64,000 bases of DNA from Corynebacterium stationis (lineage in GTDB: Bacteria > Actinomycetota > Actinomycetes > Mycobacteriales > Mycobacteriaceae). This document shows, piece after piece, positions 44,774-53,347 of the stretch. The DNA lies in contig NZ_CP009251.1 of the NCBI RefSeq assembly GCF_001941345.1, positions 2,108,001 through 2,172,000 of the forward strand, read 5' to 3'. Both the position numbers and the translations under genes were made by a program. Under the pieces are notes generated by a model. That model worked only from the letters and a program-made list of their open reading frames with translations. It was not told the origin of the DNA and searched no databases. Within the stretch, counting starts at the first letter, position 1, and every line of letters starts with the position of its first letter.

Positions 44774-45532
44774 GTGTCTGGGACCAATAAAACATCCGTG
44801 AATACCTACGAATCAGCTGCCCCGGTATCAGCAGCTGTGAGCTCATCTGCGACTGAGCAAAACGCCAAGAAATTCCGTCGCCCACGTGGCCATCGTGCGG
44901 GATTAAATATTGAAAAGATCGTCGACGCAGCTCGCGCCTTGCCACAAAACCAACTGAGCATGCAAGCCGTGGCCAATTCCTTGGGCGTTGACCGCAAGGC
45001 ATTAAACCACTACGTCCACGACCGGGAAAACCTACTTTCCATCGTTGCTGCTATGGAATTTACCGAAGCCTTCGAAAAGCTCGATATCCCCGATGATGCC
45101 GACTGGCGCACCGTAGCTCTAGCCTTTGCCGACAGCAACGCCAAAGGGATGCTTGCTGCAGGATTACTATCTGATTACCTGCGCACCGGTTCCAACAACG
45201 CCGTTCCTTTCTTACACGCCTCGGAAATGCTCTTGTGCTCTTTGACCGATGCCGGCTTGGATCTAGACACCGCCATTCGCAGCGTTGCTGTCATTAACAA
45301 TGCCTGCGCAGCATTTACCCGCGACGTGGTTATCGCGCGTAACTCTACAGCCGCACTACGCCATGAACTTCTAGAAGAATCACTCAATGACGAGAACCGC
45401 GATATCTTTCCGCTCCTGCACGAGGTTGCCGAGCTTCCTATTTTGACTACCGATGATCAGCAGCTGGATTTCGCGATTTCGGTGGTTTTGGACGGCATCG
45501 AAGTGCTCATCGACAAGCACAAGGCGAAATAA
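44774..45532 (+). CDS. TetR-family transcriptional regulator
   Basis: The 252-residue protein has a variable N-terminal tail (about 40 residues, Ser/Ala-rich) and then a TetR helix-turn-helix (residues 42-95: LNIEKIVDAARALPQ, SMQAVANSLGVDRKALNHYV). The remainder is a helical ligand-binding domain. It is closest in layout to repressors that carry a tail before the HTH. The GTG start is fixed by a -10 box seven bases before. The next gene, a VOC protein, begins 21 bases after and is likely in the same unit; the ligand is not known. Confidence 0.85.
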   Translation: MSGTNKTSVNTYESAAPVSAAVSSSATEQNAKKFRRPRGHRAGLNIEKIVDAARALPQNQLSMQAVANSLGVDRKALNHYVHDRENLLSIVAAMEFTEAFEKLDIPDDADWRTVALAFADSNAKGMLAAGLLSDYLRTGSNNAVPFLHASEMLLCSLTDAGLDLDTAIRSVAVINNACAAFTRDVVIARNSTAALRHELLEESLNDENRDIFPLLHEVAELPILTTDDQQLDFAISVVLDGIEVLIDKHKAK

Positions 45533-45553
45533 ACACCCAATTAAAGAGGCACC

Positions 45554-46462
45554 TTGGCGAGTACGCTGAGCACCATGCAGAAGATCGTGCCGAACTTATG
45601 GTTTGACCAAAATATTGACCAGGCCGCCGACTTCTATGCGTCCGCACTCCCCAATGCGCATGTCCAAGAAGGCTTTAGCCACCCAGACACCGGCGAAGCA
45701 ATTACCACGGACGTAGTCATCGATGACTACCGCATCACCTTGATTAACGGCGGCCCCTATGCCACGCCCAATTCCTCCATTAGCTTCTTTCTCAATTTCG
45801 ATCCTTCCCAGCGCCAAGATGCCGAGGCCGACCTCAAACGCGTGTGGAACGCGCTCACCACAGACGGTGAAATCCTCATGGAACTGGGTGAATACCCTTT
45901 TAGCAAGCTCTACGGTTGGGTAACAGACCGCTACGGCTTTAACTGGCAGCTCATGCTGAGTAACCCAGATAATGCGCCGCGACCATTCATTGTGCCGAGC
46001 TTGATGTTTTGCGGTGCGGCACAAGGCAAAGCCACCGAGGCAGTGGACTATTACACAGAGCTTTTCAATGTCGCAGCTCTTGGAAACCGCGTCACCTACG
46101 AAACGATGGGCGTCGCCGGTGATAAAAATTCACCAGACACTATCCCCCAGCCATCCCACGTTGCCTTTTCAGATTTCCATATTCACAATCACTGGTTCGC
46201 TGCCGCAGATTCCGGGGTTGCGCAGGATATTACCTTCACACCGGCGGTCTCTTTCATGCTGTTCGTGCAAGATCAAAGAGAGCTTGACCATTACTGGAAT
46301 GCGCTCTCAGCATCGCCAGAGGCAGAACAATGCGGCTGGTTGGAAGATAAATTCGGACTAAGCTGGCAGATAGCTCCGCAAAATCTTCCGGACCTGATGT
46401 CGAAGCCTCACGGTTTTGAGAACATGCTGAAGATGAAAAAGCTTGTCATTGATGAGTTTTAG
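45554..46462 (+). CDS. VOC-superfamily protein, tandem PhnB-like domains
   Basis: The 302-residue protein contains two repeats of the glyoxalase-like PhnB/3-demethylubiquinone methyltransferase-type domain: MQKIVPNLWFDQNIDQAADFY (residues 8-28) with GWVTDRYGFNWQLML, and VPSLMFCGAAQGKATEAVDYY (about 150-170) with GWLEDKFGLSWQIAP. Metal-binding His/Glu of true glyoxalases are not obvious, as in most PhnB relatives. TTG 45554 follows AAAGAGG; alternative ATG at residue 8. It lies between tetR and the two glutaredoxin-like genes; function unknown. Confidence 0.8.
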   Translation: MASTLSTMQKIVPNLWFDQNIDQAADFYASALPNAHVQEGFSHPDTGEAITTDVVIDDYRITLINGGPYATPNSSISFFLNFDPSQRQDAEADLKRVWNALTTDGEILMELGEYPFSKLYGWVTDRYGFNWQLMLSNPDNAPRPFIVPSLMFCGAAQGKATEAVDYYTELFNVAALGNRVTYETMGVAGDKNSPDTIPQPSHVAFSDFHIHNHWFAAADSGVAQDITFTPAVSFMLFVQDQRELDHYWNALSASPEAEQCGWLEDKFGLSWQIAPQNLPDLMSKPHGFENMLKMKKLVIDEF

Positions 46463-46495
46463 ACTCGGAGCATCATCACCACGAGGAGATCGAAA

Positions 46496-46738
46496 ATGAA
46501 ATTTTACGGTTCCACTGAATGCTCACGGTGCCGCGCTGCCATCGCAGAATTAGATGAAGCCGGCACCGAGTATGAGTTCTTTGACGTCATCGAGTCAAAA
46601 AATAACCTCAAGGAATTTTTGCAGCTGCGTGATTCCAGCGCGCTATTCGATGTCGCGCGAGCAGAAGGCCGCATCGGCATTCCCGCATTTGTGAAAGACA
46701 ATGGTGAGCTGACACTTTCTATTTCCGACGTGAAGTAA
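46496..46738 (+). CDS. Glutaredoxin-like protein 1 (CSRC)
   Basis: The 80-residue thioredoxin-fold protein has MKFYGSTECSRC with a CxxC redox site at residues 9-12, and the cis-Pro loop GIPAFV (about residue 61). It is shorter than classical glutaredoxin and lacks the GG turn (reads NGELTLSIS). ATG follows GGAGATCG. It is the first of two tandem paralogs, sharing the LKEFLQLRDSSALFDVARAE-type middle with the next gene. Likely a thiol reductase or regulatory redox protein. Confidence 0.83.
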   Translation: MKFYGSTECSRCRAAIAELDEAGTEYEFFDVIESKNNLKEFLQLRDSSALFDVARAEGRIGIPAFVKDNGELTLSISDVK

Positions 46739-46758
46739 TTCAACGAAGGTATAAAGAA

Positions 46759-47019
46759 ATGGCTTTGAGGTTCTACGGCACCATGCTCTGCCCTGATTGC
46801 GTTGATGCGCACAAGGTTTTGGATGAGTCCGGCACACCGTATGAGTTTGTGGACATCACGGGGTCAATTCCAGCGCTGAAGGAATTTATGTTCTTGCGTG
46901 ATTCCAACCCCGCATTCGATGGAGCAAAGGCTGAGCAATACCTTGGCATTCCGGCTTTTGTCACCGACGATGACCCAACCACCACAACTCTCAACGTTCA
47001 AGACGTTGTGCAAAAGTAG
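46759..47019 (+). CDS. Glutaredoxin-like protein 2 (CPDC)
   Basis: The 86-residue paralog has the redox motif CPDC at residues 11-14 and the loop GIPAFV near residue 67. It shares LKEFMFLRDSNPAFDGAKAE with its upstream neighbour and begins 20 bases after it; ribosome binding site GAAGG. Together they look like a duplicated redox pair. The substrate partner is not visible; the next gene is an aldehyde dehydrogenase 136 bases downstream. Confidence 0.83.
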   Translation: MALRFYGTMLCPDCVDAHKVLDESGTPYEFVDITGSIPALKEFMFLRDSNPAFDGAKAEQYLGIPAFVTDDDPTTTTLNVQDVVQK

Positions 47020-47155
47020 CGCATAGGTTGCAGAACTAGCATCTATTCGCACAGTTCATCGCCGTTAACTAGGAAAAACATGGCCGCAGGTCACATTTTT
47101 GCCTACAGTGGGATCCAGTTCCCATATTTCCGATGACACGAAACGAGGATAAAGA

Positions 47156-48529
47156 ATGCAACAGTATCGCACCCAGAATCCGGTTAATGATGAAATCGTT
47201 GCAACATACGATTTCACCAGTGATGCGGATATTAGTATTGCACTAGATGATTCCGCCCAGGCGTATAAATCGTGGTCGAAGCTTTCTTTCGCAGACCGTG
47301 CGGAAGTCGTGCACAAGATTGCAGATCTCATGTTGGAGCGCCGCGTGGAACTCGCGCAGATTGCCGCGCAGGAAATGGGCAAGCGTGTGGGCGAAGCAGT
47401 CGGCGAGGTAAAATATTGCGCTTCCATTTTAAAGTACTACGCCGACAACGGCGCGCAGTTTGCCGCCGATCAAGAAATTCCTACCAATTCTGACGGCAAG
47501 GCCATTATTCGCCGCCTGCCATTGGGCCCGCTGCTTGGTGTTATGCCGTGGAACTTCCCGTACTACCAGGTAGCGCGATTTATCGCTCCAAACTTGATGC
47601 TGGGCAATACTATTTTGCTCAAGCACGCAGAAATTTGTGCCGGATCTGCACTCGCTATCCAAAAACTTCTTGATGATGCGGGCGCTCCTAAAGGGGTCTA
47701 CACCAACCTTTTTGCAACACATGATCAGATCGAAGAGATTATCGCCGATAAACGCGTACAGGGCGTATCCCTGACGGGTTCTGAGCGTGCCGGTGAAATC
47801 GTCGCGGCCCATGCCGGAAAGAATTTGAAGAAGTCCGTGCTCGAGCTCGGTGGCAATGACCCGTATATCGTTTTGGACACCGATAATGTCGCTGAAGCTG
47901 CAGCGCAAGCATGGTGGACCCGGATGTCGAATACCGGCCAATCGTGTACTTCTAACAAGCGCTTGATTGTGCATGAGGATATCTACGATGAATTTGTAGA
48001 AGAGCTGGTCAAGCTAGCTACGCAAATGACACCCGGTACTCCAGATGACCGCGATGCAGCGAAGTACTGCCCTCTATCCTCGCGCGAGGCCGCTGAGCGT
48101 TTGGCTAAGCAGATTGAAAAGGCTTCTTCTAATGGCGCAACAGTGCGCGCTGGCGGTGTGCTTGCCGATACCGGTGCCTACTACTCCCCTACGGTTTTGA
48201 CCGATATCCCAATGGATTCTGAGTCTTTCCACGAGGAGTTCTTCGGCCCAGTCGCGTCCGTGTACAAATTCTCCACTGATGAGGAAGCTGTGGCAATTGC
48301 CAATGATTCTCTCTTTGGTCTCGGTGGCTCAGTCTTTTCCACCGATACCCAGCGCGCCCAAGAAGTCGCTTTGCAGATTGAAACCGGCATGATGGCCGTC
48401 AATGCACCTGGCACAGCCGGCGCCGAGATGCCTTTCGGCGGTATCCAGCGCTCCGGCTATGGCCGCGAGCTCGGCCCACTGGGCATGGATGAGTTCGTGA
48501 ACAAGCAGCTCTTCTTCGTAGCCAACTAG
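47156..48529 (+). CDS. NAD-dependent succinate-semialdehyde dehydrogenase-like enzyme
   Basis: The 457-residue aldehyde dehydrogenase of the short SSADH (Sad-like) branch starts QQYRTQNPVNDEIVATYDF, and has MPWNFPYYQVARF, the coenzyme loop LTGSERAGE, ELGGNDPYIV (catalytic Glu) and TGQSCTSNKR with Cys at about residue 263. It is clearly different from GabD above, so the window holds two semialdehyde-type dehydrogenases. The ATG is after GAGGA. It may be induced with the TetR/VOC/Grx genes. It shares the CTAG stop with the next, convergent gene. Confidence 0.87.
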   Translation: MQQYRTQNPVNDEIVATYDFTSDADISIALDDSAQAYKSWSKLSFADRAEVVHKIADLMLERRVELAQIAAQEMGKRVGEAVGEVKYCASILKYYADNGAQFAADQEIPTNSDGKAIIRRLPLGPLLGVMPWNFPYYQVARFIAPNLMLGNTILLKHAEICAGSALAIQKLLDDAGAPKGVYTNLFATHDQIEEIIADKRVQGVSLTGSERAGEIVAAHAGKNLKKSVLELGGNDPYIVLDTDNVAEAAAQAWWTRMSNTGQSCTSNKRLIVHEDIYDEFVEELVKLATQMTPGTPDDRDAAKYCPLSSREAAERLAKQIEKASSNGATVRAGGVLADTGAYYSPTVLTDIPMDSESFHEEFFGPVASVYKFSTDEEAVAIANDSLFGLGGSVFSTDTQRAQEVALQIETGMMAVNAPGTAGAEMPFGGIQRSGYGRELGPLGMDEFVNKQLFFVAN

Positions 48530-49737
48530 TACTGGCCCAAAGGAAGGGCGTTTCCCGTGACCATGCCATCGCGCTTATCGAAGATTTGCTCGCAGATGGC
48601 AAATAGGTCCACCACGTCCCCATCAGGCAGCTGAATACCAGGGTGCAGCCACCGGTCCGCCGGGTGCTGCACCCATCCTGCGTCTGGGACCTGATGCCGG
48701 TAGAATTCCCCAAATATCCGCAGGTAGGCTGTTTGCAAATAGAAATTCTGTGGTTGGGAGAAATCCGCATAGTCAGCGAAAGTATCCAAGAGCTGACACT
48801 CCAGCGCCATCGCATGCGCGAAGTTGAGCTGTTGAGCATCTACCTCAAAAAATACGTCGTGGTTTAAAAACTCGCGCACCACCGCAACGGTATGCTCTAC
48901 CCAGCCGGCGATATCGTCGGCCGGCCAATTGAGATCGATTGCTTCAACGCGCTTGCCGCTCGGGGCACGGGCAGGCATATTTTGCCGCCGCCACCCGGCG
49001 CGCGAAGCAACAATCGCTCCGGGCCTAGGCTGCGGCTGCATCTGAAAATCTTCCGGGTCTTCATCTGCCCCGACCAGATACCACAGCTTTAACCGGTCCA
49101 TCGGAACGGAATCAAGAAGCTTTAAGAAGGCATCACCGATGTTGTTTCCATAGTGGGCATCGATAAGCCGTGCCGTGTGCTCCAATGCTGCGCGTCCATC
49201 CCGGCCATTGGCTGCCAGAACCATCATGACGGTTTTCCAATGCAGCGGGGACAACCGGTAGCCATCGACAAGCTCTAGCGAAAGCCCCAGCAAACCCTGA
49301 ATGGACCAGGCCATCAGGTCAATCTGATCTTCAAAGATCTTCAATGGTCCCAGAAATTGGCGCTCGGTGAGCTTAGGAATCTCCGCTTGCGAGCACACCC
49401 CAATAGTGGTGGGAATGATATCGCTTAAATCAAAAGGACGCTGCACCCACAGCTCGCCCCATGTGCGCTGGTGAAAGCGATACATATTCGCTGTGGCATC
49501 TGCGGGGAGAAAGGTCTCTACCTGCCCGATATCTACCAGCAACCGAAATACCGGCGTGACATACGCCGTTTGGGAACCATCACTAAATTCTGCCGAACCG
49601 GTAGGTGTCTCCACTGCGATATAGGCATTAGCCATACCTGCTACGGGCTTGACCCACACACTGCCAGCGCCGGTGAACTCCTGGCCTTTGAGTGCTTTGA
49701 CAAGGGCTGATTCAAGCTCACGTTCCAACATCGACAT
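48526..49737 (-). CDS. Unrecognised 403-residue protein
   Basis: I do not recognise this protein. It is soluble, with no signal or membrane helix, and Trp/Tyr/Asp-rich. An N-terminal half (residues 1-220) contains [21 protein letters not shown]; the C-terminal half contains [23 protein letters not shown] and [19 protein letters not shown]. No catalytic motif stands out. A TAGGAT hexamer six bases before the ATG suggests a leaderless mRNA. It is convergent with the aldehyde dehydrogenase and divergent from luxS, 75 bases away. Related sequences probably exist in other corynebacteria. Confidence 0.7.
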   Translation of the reverse strand: MSMLERELESALVKALKGQEFTGAGSVWVKPVAGMANAYIAVETPTGSAEFSDGSQTAYVTPVFRLLVDIGQVETFLPADATANMYRFHQRTWGELWVQRPFDLSDIIPTTIGVCSQAEIPKLTERQFLGPLKIFEDQIDLMAWSIQGLLGLSLELVDGYRLSPLHWKTVMMVLAANGRDGRAALEHTARLIDAHYGNNIGDAFLKLLDSVPMDRLKLWYLVGADEDPEDFQMQPQPRPGAIVASRAGWRRQNMPARAPSGKRVEAIDLNWPADDIAGWVEHTVAVVREFLNHDVFFEVDAQQLNFAHAMALECQLLDTFADYADFSQPQNFYLQTAYLRIFGEFYRHQVPDAGWVQHPADRWLHPGIQLPDGDVVDLFAICEQIFDKRDGMVTGNALPLGQY

Positions 49738-49743
49738 ACCAAG

Positions 49744-49749
49744 ATCCTA
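49744..49749 (-). promoter_or_regulatory. -10 hexamer TAGGAT of unrecognised gene
   Basis: TAGGAT on the minus strand lies six nt before ATG 49737. Confidence 0.5.
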
Positions 49750-49799
49750 GCGCCGACTGCTCTAGGTTGCAGGAAGTCACATTTTGAGAAGATTCCTAC

Positions 49800-49805
49800 T
49801 ACCCT
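49800..49805 (+). promoter_or_regulatory. -10-like TACCCT of luxS
   Basis: TACCCT lies seven nt before ATG 49813; GGGAG between them could alternatively be a ribosome binding site. Confidence 0.4.
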
Positions 49806-49812
49806 GGGAGCC

Positions 49813-50286
49813 ATGACTGATACTCCACAGAAGATGAACGTTGAATCCTTCAATCTCGACCACCGCGCGGTAGCGGCCCCCTTTGTGCGTATTGCTGACC
49901 GCAAGGAACTACCTGGTGGCGATGTGCTGGTGAAGTACGATGTGCGCTTCAAGCAGCCTAATGTTGAACACCTCGAGATGCCCACCGTGCACTCCTTAGA
50001 GCACATGCTGGCTGAGCACCTGCGCAATCACACTGATGCGCTCATCGACTTTTCCCCAATGGGCTGCCAAACCGGCTTTTATGCCCTCATGCTCAATGTT
50101 GAAACCGAAGATTTCCTCGAGATTTTGGAAAAGGGCCTCAATGACGTTCTCAACGCCACCGAGGTTCCTGCAGCCAATGAAGTCCAGTGCGGCTGGGGCG
50201 AATCCCACTCCCTCGAAGGCGCGAAGGAAGCAGCCCGCGAGCTGCTATCCAAGCGCGCTGAGTGGAACCAGGTCATGGCTGCTTAA
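49813..50286 (+). CDS. luxS: S-ribosylhomocysteine lyase LuxS
   Basis: The 157-residue Fe2+ enzyme splits S-ribosylhomocysteine into homocysteine and DPD, the precursor of AI-2. Metal ligands are H60 and H64 in HSLEH and C126 in EVQCGWGE; C85 in GCQTGFY is the catalytic Cys and E63 the base. All fit the family. LuxS implies a Pfs (SAH nucleosidase) elsewhere and a two-step removal of SAH, in place of the SahH route whose gene is missing upstream of tmk. Convergent with panE. Confidence 0.95.
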   Translation: MTDTPQKMNVESFNLDHRAVAAPFVRIADRKELPGGDVLVKYDVRFKQPNVEHLEMPTVHSLEHMLAEHLRNHTDALIDFSPMGCQTGFYALMLNVETEDFLEILEKGLNDVLNATEVPAANEVQCGWGESHSLEGAKEAARELLSKRAEWNQVMAA

Positions 50287-50325
50287 AACCAGACTGGAAT
50301 AAGTTCTAGCTTTTCGAAGCGCTGT

Positions 50326-50356
50326 GCTCCGCTGGTGTTATTTTTGTCCGCGGAGC
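50326..50356 (+). terminator. Possible terminator between luxS and panE
   Basis: Arms GCTCCGC (50326-50332) and GCGGAGC (50350-50356) with a T-rich loop; the right arm lies inside the panE end. A weak candidate. Confidence 0.35.
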
Positions 50357-51249
50357 TTTGCACTTTTCGTCGACAACGCATCCCACACCAGTTGGTGCAG
50401 CGGTGCAGCAGCTCCACTGCTAATGGCAATGCGTACGATGCCGCCGACCTGGGAGTCCAACTCACTGTGTAGGCCTTCGAGAATGTCACGCTGCATGGAC
50501 GACGTTGCGCTTTCTGCTTGTTGGTCAACAAAGGACATGACTTTGTCCACGGTGCCGTCTTTGAGCTCAATACCAGCTGCCTTGGCTGTCGCAGCAGCTT
50601 CGACCATGAGCGCGCGTAAACTATCGCGATATTCAGTCCGCAAAACACCAATGGGCTTTTCTAACACTGCACCTACAGCACCAAAGCAGGTAACCATCAT
50701 GGCCTTTTCCCACACATCACTGAGAATATCTGGATGAATCTTTGCCTTAATGGGAGTATCTGCTAGTGCTTCATGTAGCGCTTGCACTAAGGGTTCTGTT
50801 GCTGGGTCTATAGAACCAAAGGACCATGCCAGCATTCCACCCATGTGGTGCGCTGTGGCTGGACCTTCACGGTGGATAAACGCGCGCACTACTGCCGGGA
50901 TGAAACGCTGTTTTCCATATTTTTCCTCGGCCAGCAGTGGGTATTCCACGGAATTTTCGGTGGTCATAAAAGCTGCGCCCTCAGGCAGGTTTTCGGGCAG
51001 AGCAGGTTTGCCGAAAATTTTGGTGGCAGAGACAACAAGGTCCGCTGATTCCACCTCATCTAGGCTCGACACCATGGACACATTGGAGACCTTTTCAGTC
51101 CCCTCAGGGTTGATAAGCGTCAAACCCTCAGATTCAATAACCTTGCGGGTGGCAGGACGCACAACATAAGTAATGTCATGACCGGCCTTGGCTAGTTGGC
51201 CGCCGTAGTATCCGCCGATGGCACCAGCGCCAATGAATACAATCTTCAT
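50338..51249 (-). CDS. panE: 2-dehydropantoate 2-reductase
   Basis: The 303-residue enzyme reduces ketopantoate to pantoate with NADPH in pantothenate/CoA synthesis. It has the Rossmann GAGAIGGYYGGQLAKAGHD start (residues 7-25), the NSVEYP region with catalytic Asn, the conserved Lys in the DVWEKAMMVTCFGAVGAV helix and a helical C-terminal domain. ATG 51249 follows AGGA. It is a single gene: proA upstream ends in a terminator. A ketopantoate-like 2-keto acid reductase is the alternative. Confidence 0.88.
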   Translation of the reverse strand: MKIVFIGAGAIGGYYGGQLAKAGHDITYVVRPATRKVIESEGLTLINPEGTEKVSNVSMVSSLDEVESADLVVSATKIFGKPALPENLPEGAAFMTTENSVEYPLLAEEKYGKQRFIPAVVRAFIHREGPATAHHMGGMLAWSFGSIDPATEPLVQALHEALADTPIKAKIHPDILSDVWEKAMMVTCFGAVGAVLEKPIGVLRTEYRDSLRALMVEAAATAKAAGIELKDGTVDKVMSFVDQQAESATSSMQRDILEGLHSELDSQVGGIVRIAISSGAAAPLHQLVWDALSTKSAKLRGQK

Positions 51250-51291
51250 TTTCCTAGAACTCCTTGTGCGTCATAATGGCGCGGTTAAAAA

Positions 51292-51309
51292 GCCGGGAAT
51301 GACCCCGGC
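51292..51309 (-). terminator. Terminator of proA
   Basis: GCCGGG (51292-51297) and CCCGGC (51304-51309), loop of six, followed on the minus strand by TTTTTAA. Confidence 0.85.
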
Positions 51310-51333
51310 CCATGCGACTATTAAATCTGCAGA

Positions 51334-52617
51334 CTACGGACGGGTTTGTCCGGTGCCCTGCAAAATCCACTTGGTAGAGGTCAGCTCCGGCAAGGCCATC
51401 GGTCCGCGCGCGTGTAGCTTCTGCGTGGAGATACCAATCTCTGCTCCCATGCCGTACACCTCACCATCGGTAAAGGCAGTCGAAGCATTCAGCATCACCG
51501 CTGCAGCATCCACTTCATTAGCAAAGCGCAGCAACACATCAGCGTCTTGCGCAGCAATACCTTCGGTGTGGCCCGTCGTGTACTTAGCAATATGTGCAAT
51601 GGCGCCATCGACGCCATCAACAACCGCGATGCGGATATCAAAGCTCAGGTGCTCTTCATTCCACTGCTCTGCTTCGTGCACGTCTTGGGCACCGAGAACC
51701 TGCAGCTGCTCAACATGGCCATGCACGGTGACTCCAGCATCCTGGAATTCTTTGATGACGCGCAGCTTGACTTCATCATCCAAAGCCGCATCCAGCAGCA
51801 CGGTTTCAGTGGCATTGCACACTGAGCAGCGACGGGTCTTGCCGTTTAGCGCCATCGCAATAGCCTTGTCAATATCCGCCGAAGTATCAATGTAGAAGTG
51901 GCAATTACCCGTACCGGTTTCAATAGTTGGCACTGTTGCACCAGTGACTACGGCGTTAATCAAACCTGCACCACCGCGTGGGATAACCAGATCCACCAGG
52001 CCCCGGGCCGTGATGAGGTCCTGCACCGAATCATGCGACTCACATGGCAAAAGCTGCACTGCCTCCCGTGGGACATCAAACTTAGCCAGGGTTTCCTGCA
52101 GAATCTCCACCAGCTGCGCATTAGAATTTCGCGCCGACTTCGAACCGCGCAACAGGGCGACGTTGCCGGACTTCAATGCCAAGCCAAAAGCATCCACGGT
52201 GACATTAGGGCGAGCCTCATACACCATGCCCATAACACCCAAAGGCACGCGGACCTGCTTCATCTCAATGCCATTGTCCATGCGGCGGCCCTGGAGGACC
52301 TCGCCTACTGGATCGGAAAGACCAGCAACTTGGCGCAGGCCTCCCGCAATCCCTTCGATGCGCTCTGCACTTAAGGCCAAGCGGTCCAGCAGAGATTCGC
52401 TCATGCCAGGCTCACGGCCAGCGTTTAAGTCGGCTTCATTAGCCGCCAGAATCTTGTCGGTCTGCGCAACCAGGTTATCTGCCGCTGCCAGCAAGATTTC
52501 ATTTTTCTGCGGAGTGGTCAGCCGGGCAACCGCAGGGGTTACCTCTTTGGCCTTTGCAGCCTTGTCCAGTACTTCCGCACGTTCTTGATCACGAGTTAGA
52601 GTTTGTTGATCAGTCAT
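51334..52617 (-). CDS. proA: Glutamate-5-semialdehyde dehydrogenase
   Basis: The 427-residue enzyme reduces glutamyl-5-phosphate to the semialdehyde, second step of proline synthesis. It shows the N-terminal helix, [42 protein letters not shown] and the catalytic Cys in [13 protein letters not shown] (about residue 267). ATG 52617 is chosen over a 25-residue longer frame: TAGACT is seven bases upstream. It lies downstream of proB and the two hydroxyacid dehydrogenases but seems to be transcribed on its own. Confidence 0.94.
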   Translation of the reverse strand: MTDQQTLTRDQERAEVLDKAAKAKEVTPAVARLTTPQKNEILLAAADNLVAQTDKILAANEADLNAGREPGMSESLLDRLALSAERIEGIAGGLRQVAGLSDPVGEVLQGRRMDNGIEMKQVRVPLGVMGMVYEARPNVTVDAFGLALKSGNVALLRGSKSARNSNAQLVEILQETLAKFDVPREAVQLLPCESHDSVQDLITARGLVDLVIPRGGAGLINAVVTGATVPTIETGTGNCHFYIDTSADIDKAIAMALNGKTRRCSVCNATETVLLDAALDDEVKLRVIKEFQDAGVTVHGHVEQLQVLGAQDVHEAEQWNEEHLSFDIRIAVVDGVDGAIAHIAKYTTGHTEGIAAQDADVLLRFANEVDAAAVMLNASTAFTDGEVYGMGAEIGISTQKLHARGPMALPELTSTKWILQGTGQTRP

Positions 52618-52624
52618 GCTCACT

Positions 52625-52630
52625 AGTCTA
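52625..52630 (-). promoter_or_regulatory. -10 hexamer TAGACT of proA
   Basis: TAGACT on the minus strand, seven nt before ATG 52617, no Shine-Dalgarno. Confidence 0.55.
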
Positions 52631-52717
52631 CGTAAAATGCCCACCCCATGGGCATAATTCCCACCAGGTAGGCACCTTTTCCTGCAATTCACGCAACAGC
52701 TATAGCTAGCGCTGTTG

Positions 52718-53305
52718 TTAGCCTTCTAGCTCCCGACGACGCTCCGCCGCTTTACGTAACCGCTGAGCGCGTTCAGATTGTTCTTTGTCGGCGATTTCTT
52801 TGTAGATTTCCTCTTCGTCATCATCCAGTTTGTATATCGCACGCACCGCAATCGAACCGCCCACAGCAGCTACTGGGAAAAGCCAGAAATACGACCATTC
52901 AGTTAAGAACATGAAGACAAAGAACAGTACCATCGCCACTGTCCAAATAATTGAGTCGAGGCGCTGTACAGTCTTGCCGCGCTGGATAAGCTCATCGAGC
53001 TCACGGTCCGAAGACTTCGGCGCCACCGCATGTGGAGACTTCTGCTGCTCCTGCACTTCCGGGTTCAGGCTAGGAACCGCCGCTAAAGAGTTTCCCGAGG
53101 GTAAATCCTTCAACAGCGAATCCAAGTCACCGCGGGTTCGTGCAGTCGCTGCGTGACCAGTGCGCTCTTCAAATTCATGGACATCAATATAGCCATCGGC
53201 AAAGTGCGCAGAGAGCAGTTCCAACACGTGGGTACGATCTTTATCACCAACGCGGACGTCAGCATGCTCCGGACGAGGTTTAGAATTCGGCTGTGGCGTT
53301 GTCAT
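52718..53305 (-). CDS. DUF1707 membrane protein
   Basis: The 195-residue protein has the DUF1707 domain at residues 10-70 ([34 protein letters not shown]) and a hairpin of two membrane helices near residues 122-160, then an acidic-basic cytoplasmic tail. DUF1707 is found near or fused to membrane and wall-related proteins in actinobacteria, with no known activity. ATG 53305 is fixed by TAGGCT seven bases before. The stop is followed by the hairpin CAACAGC/GCTGTTG at 52694-52717 without a T-run. Confidence 0.82.
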   Translation of the reverse strand: MTTPQPNSKPRPEHADVRVGDKDRTHVLELLSAHFADGYIDVHEFEERTGHAATARTRGDLDSLLKDLPSGNSLAAVPSLNPEVQEQQKSPHAVAPKSSDRELDELIQRGKTVQRLDSIIWTVAMVLFFVFMFLTEWSYFWLFPVAAVGGSIAVRAIYKLDDDEEEIYKEIADKEQSERAQRLRKAAERRRELEG

Positions 53306-53312
53306 ATCTAAT

Positions 53313-53318
53313 AGCCTA
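53313..53318 (-). promoter_or_regulatory. -10 hexamer TAGGCT of DUF1707 gene
   Basis: TAGGCT on the minus strand, seven nt before ATG 53305, same as for tobH and DUF1801. Confidence 0.5.
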
Positions 53319-53347
53319 CCAGCGACGATAGGCATTAGATAGAAGCA

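Noticed and set aside
44562..44801. 79-codon frame upstream of tetR
   Set aside because: TTG start with no signal and overlap with tetR in another frame; no conserved features.
52694..52717. Hairpin after the DUF1707 gene as a terminator
   Set aside because: Stem CAACAGC/GCTGTTG exists but no T-run follows, so it is not listed as a terminator.
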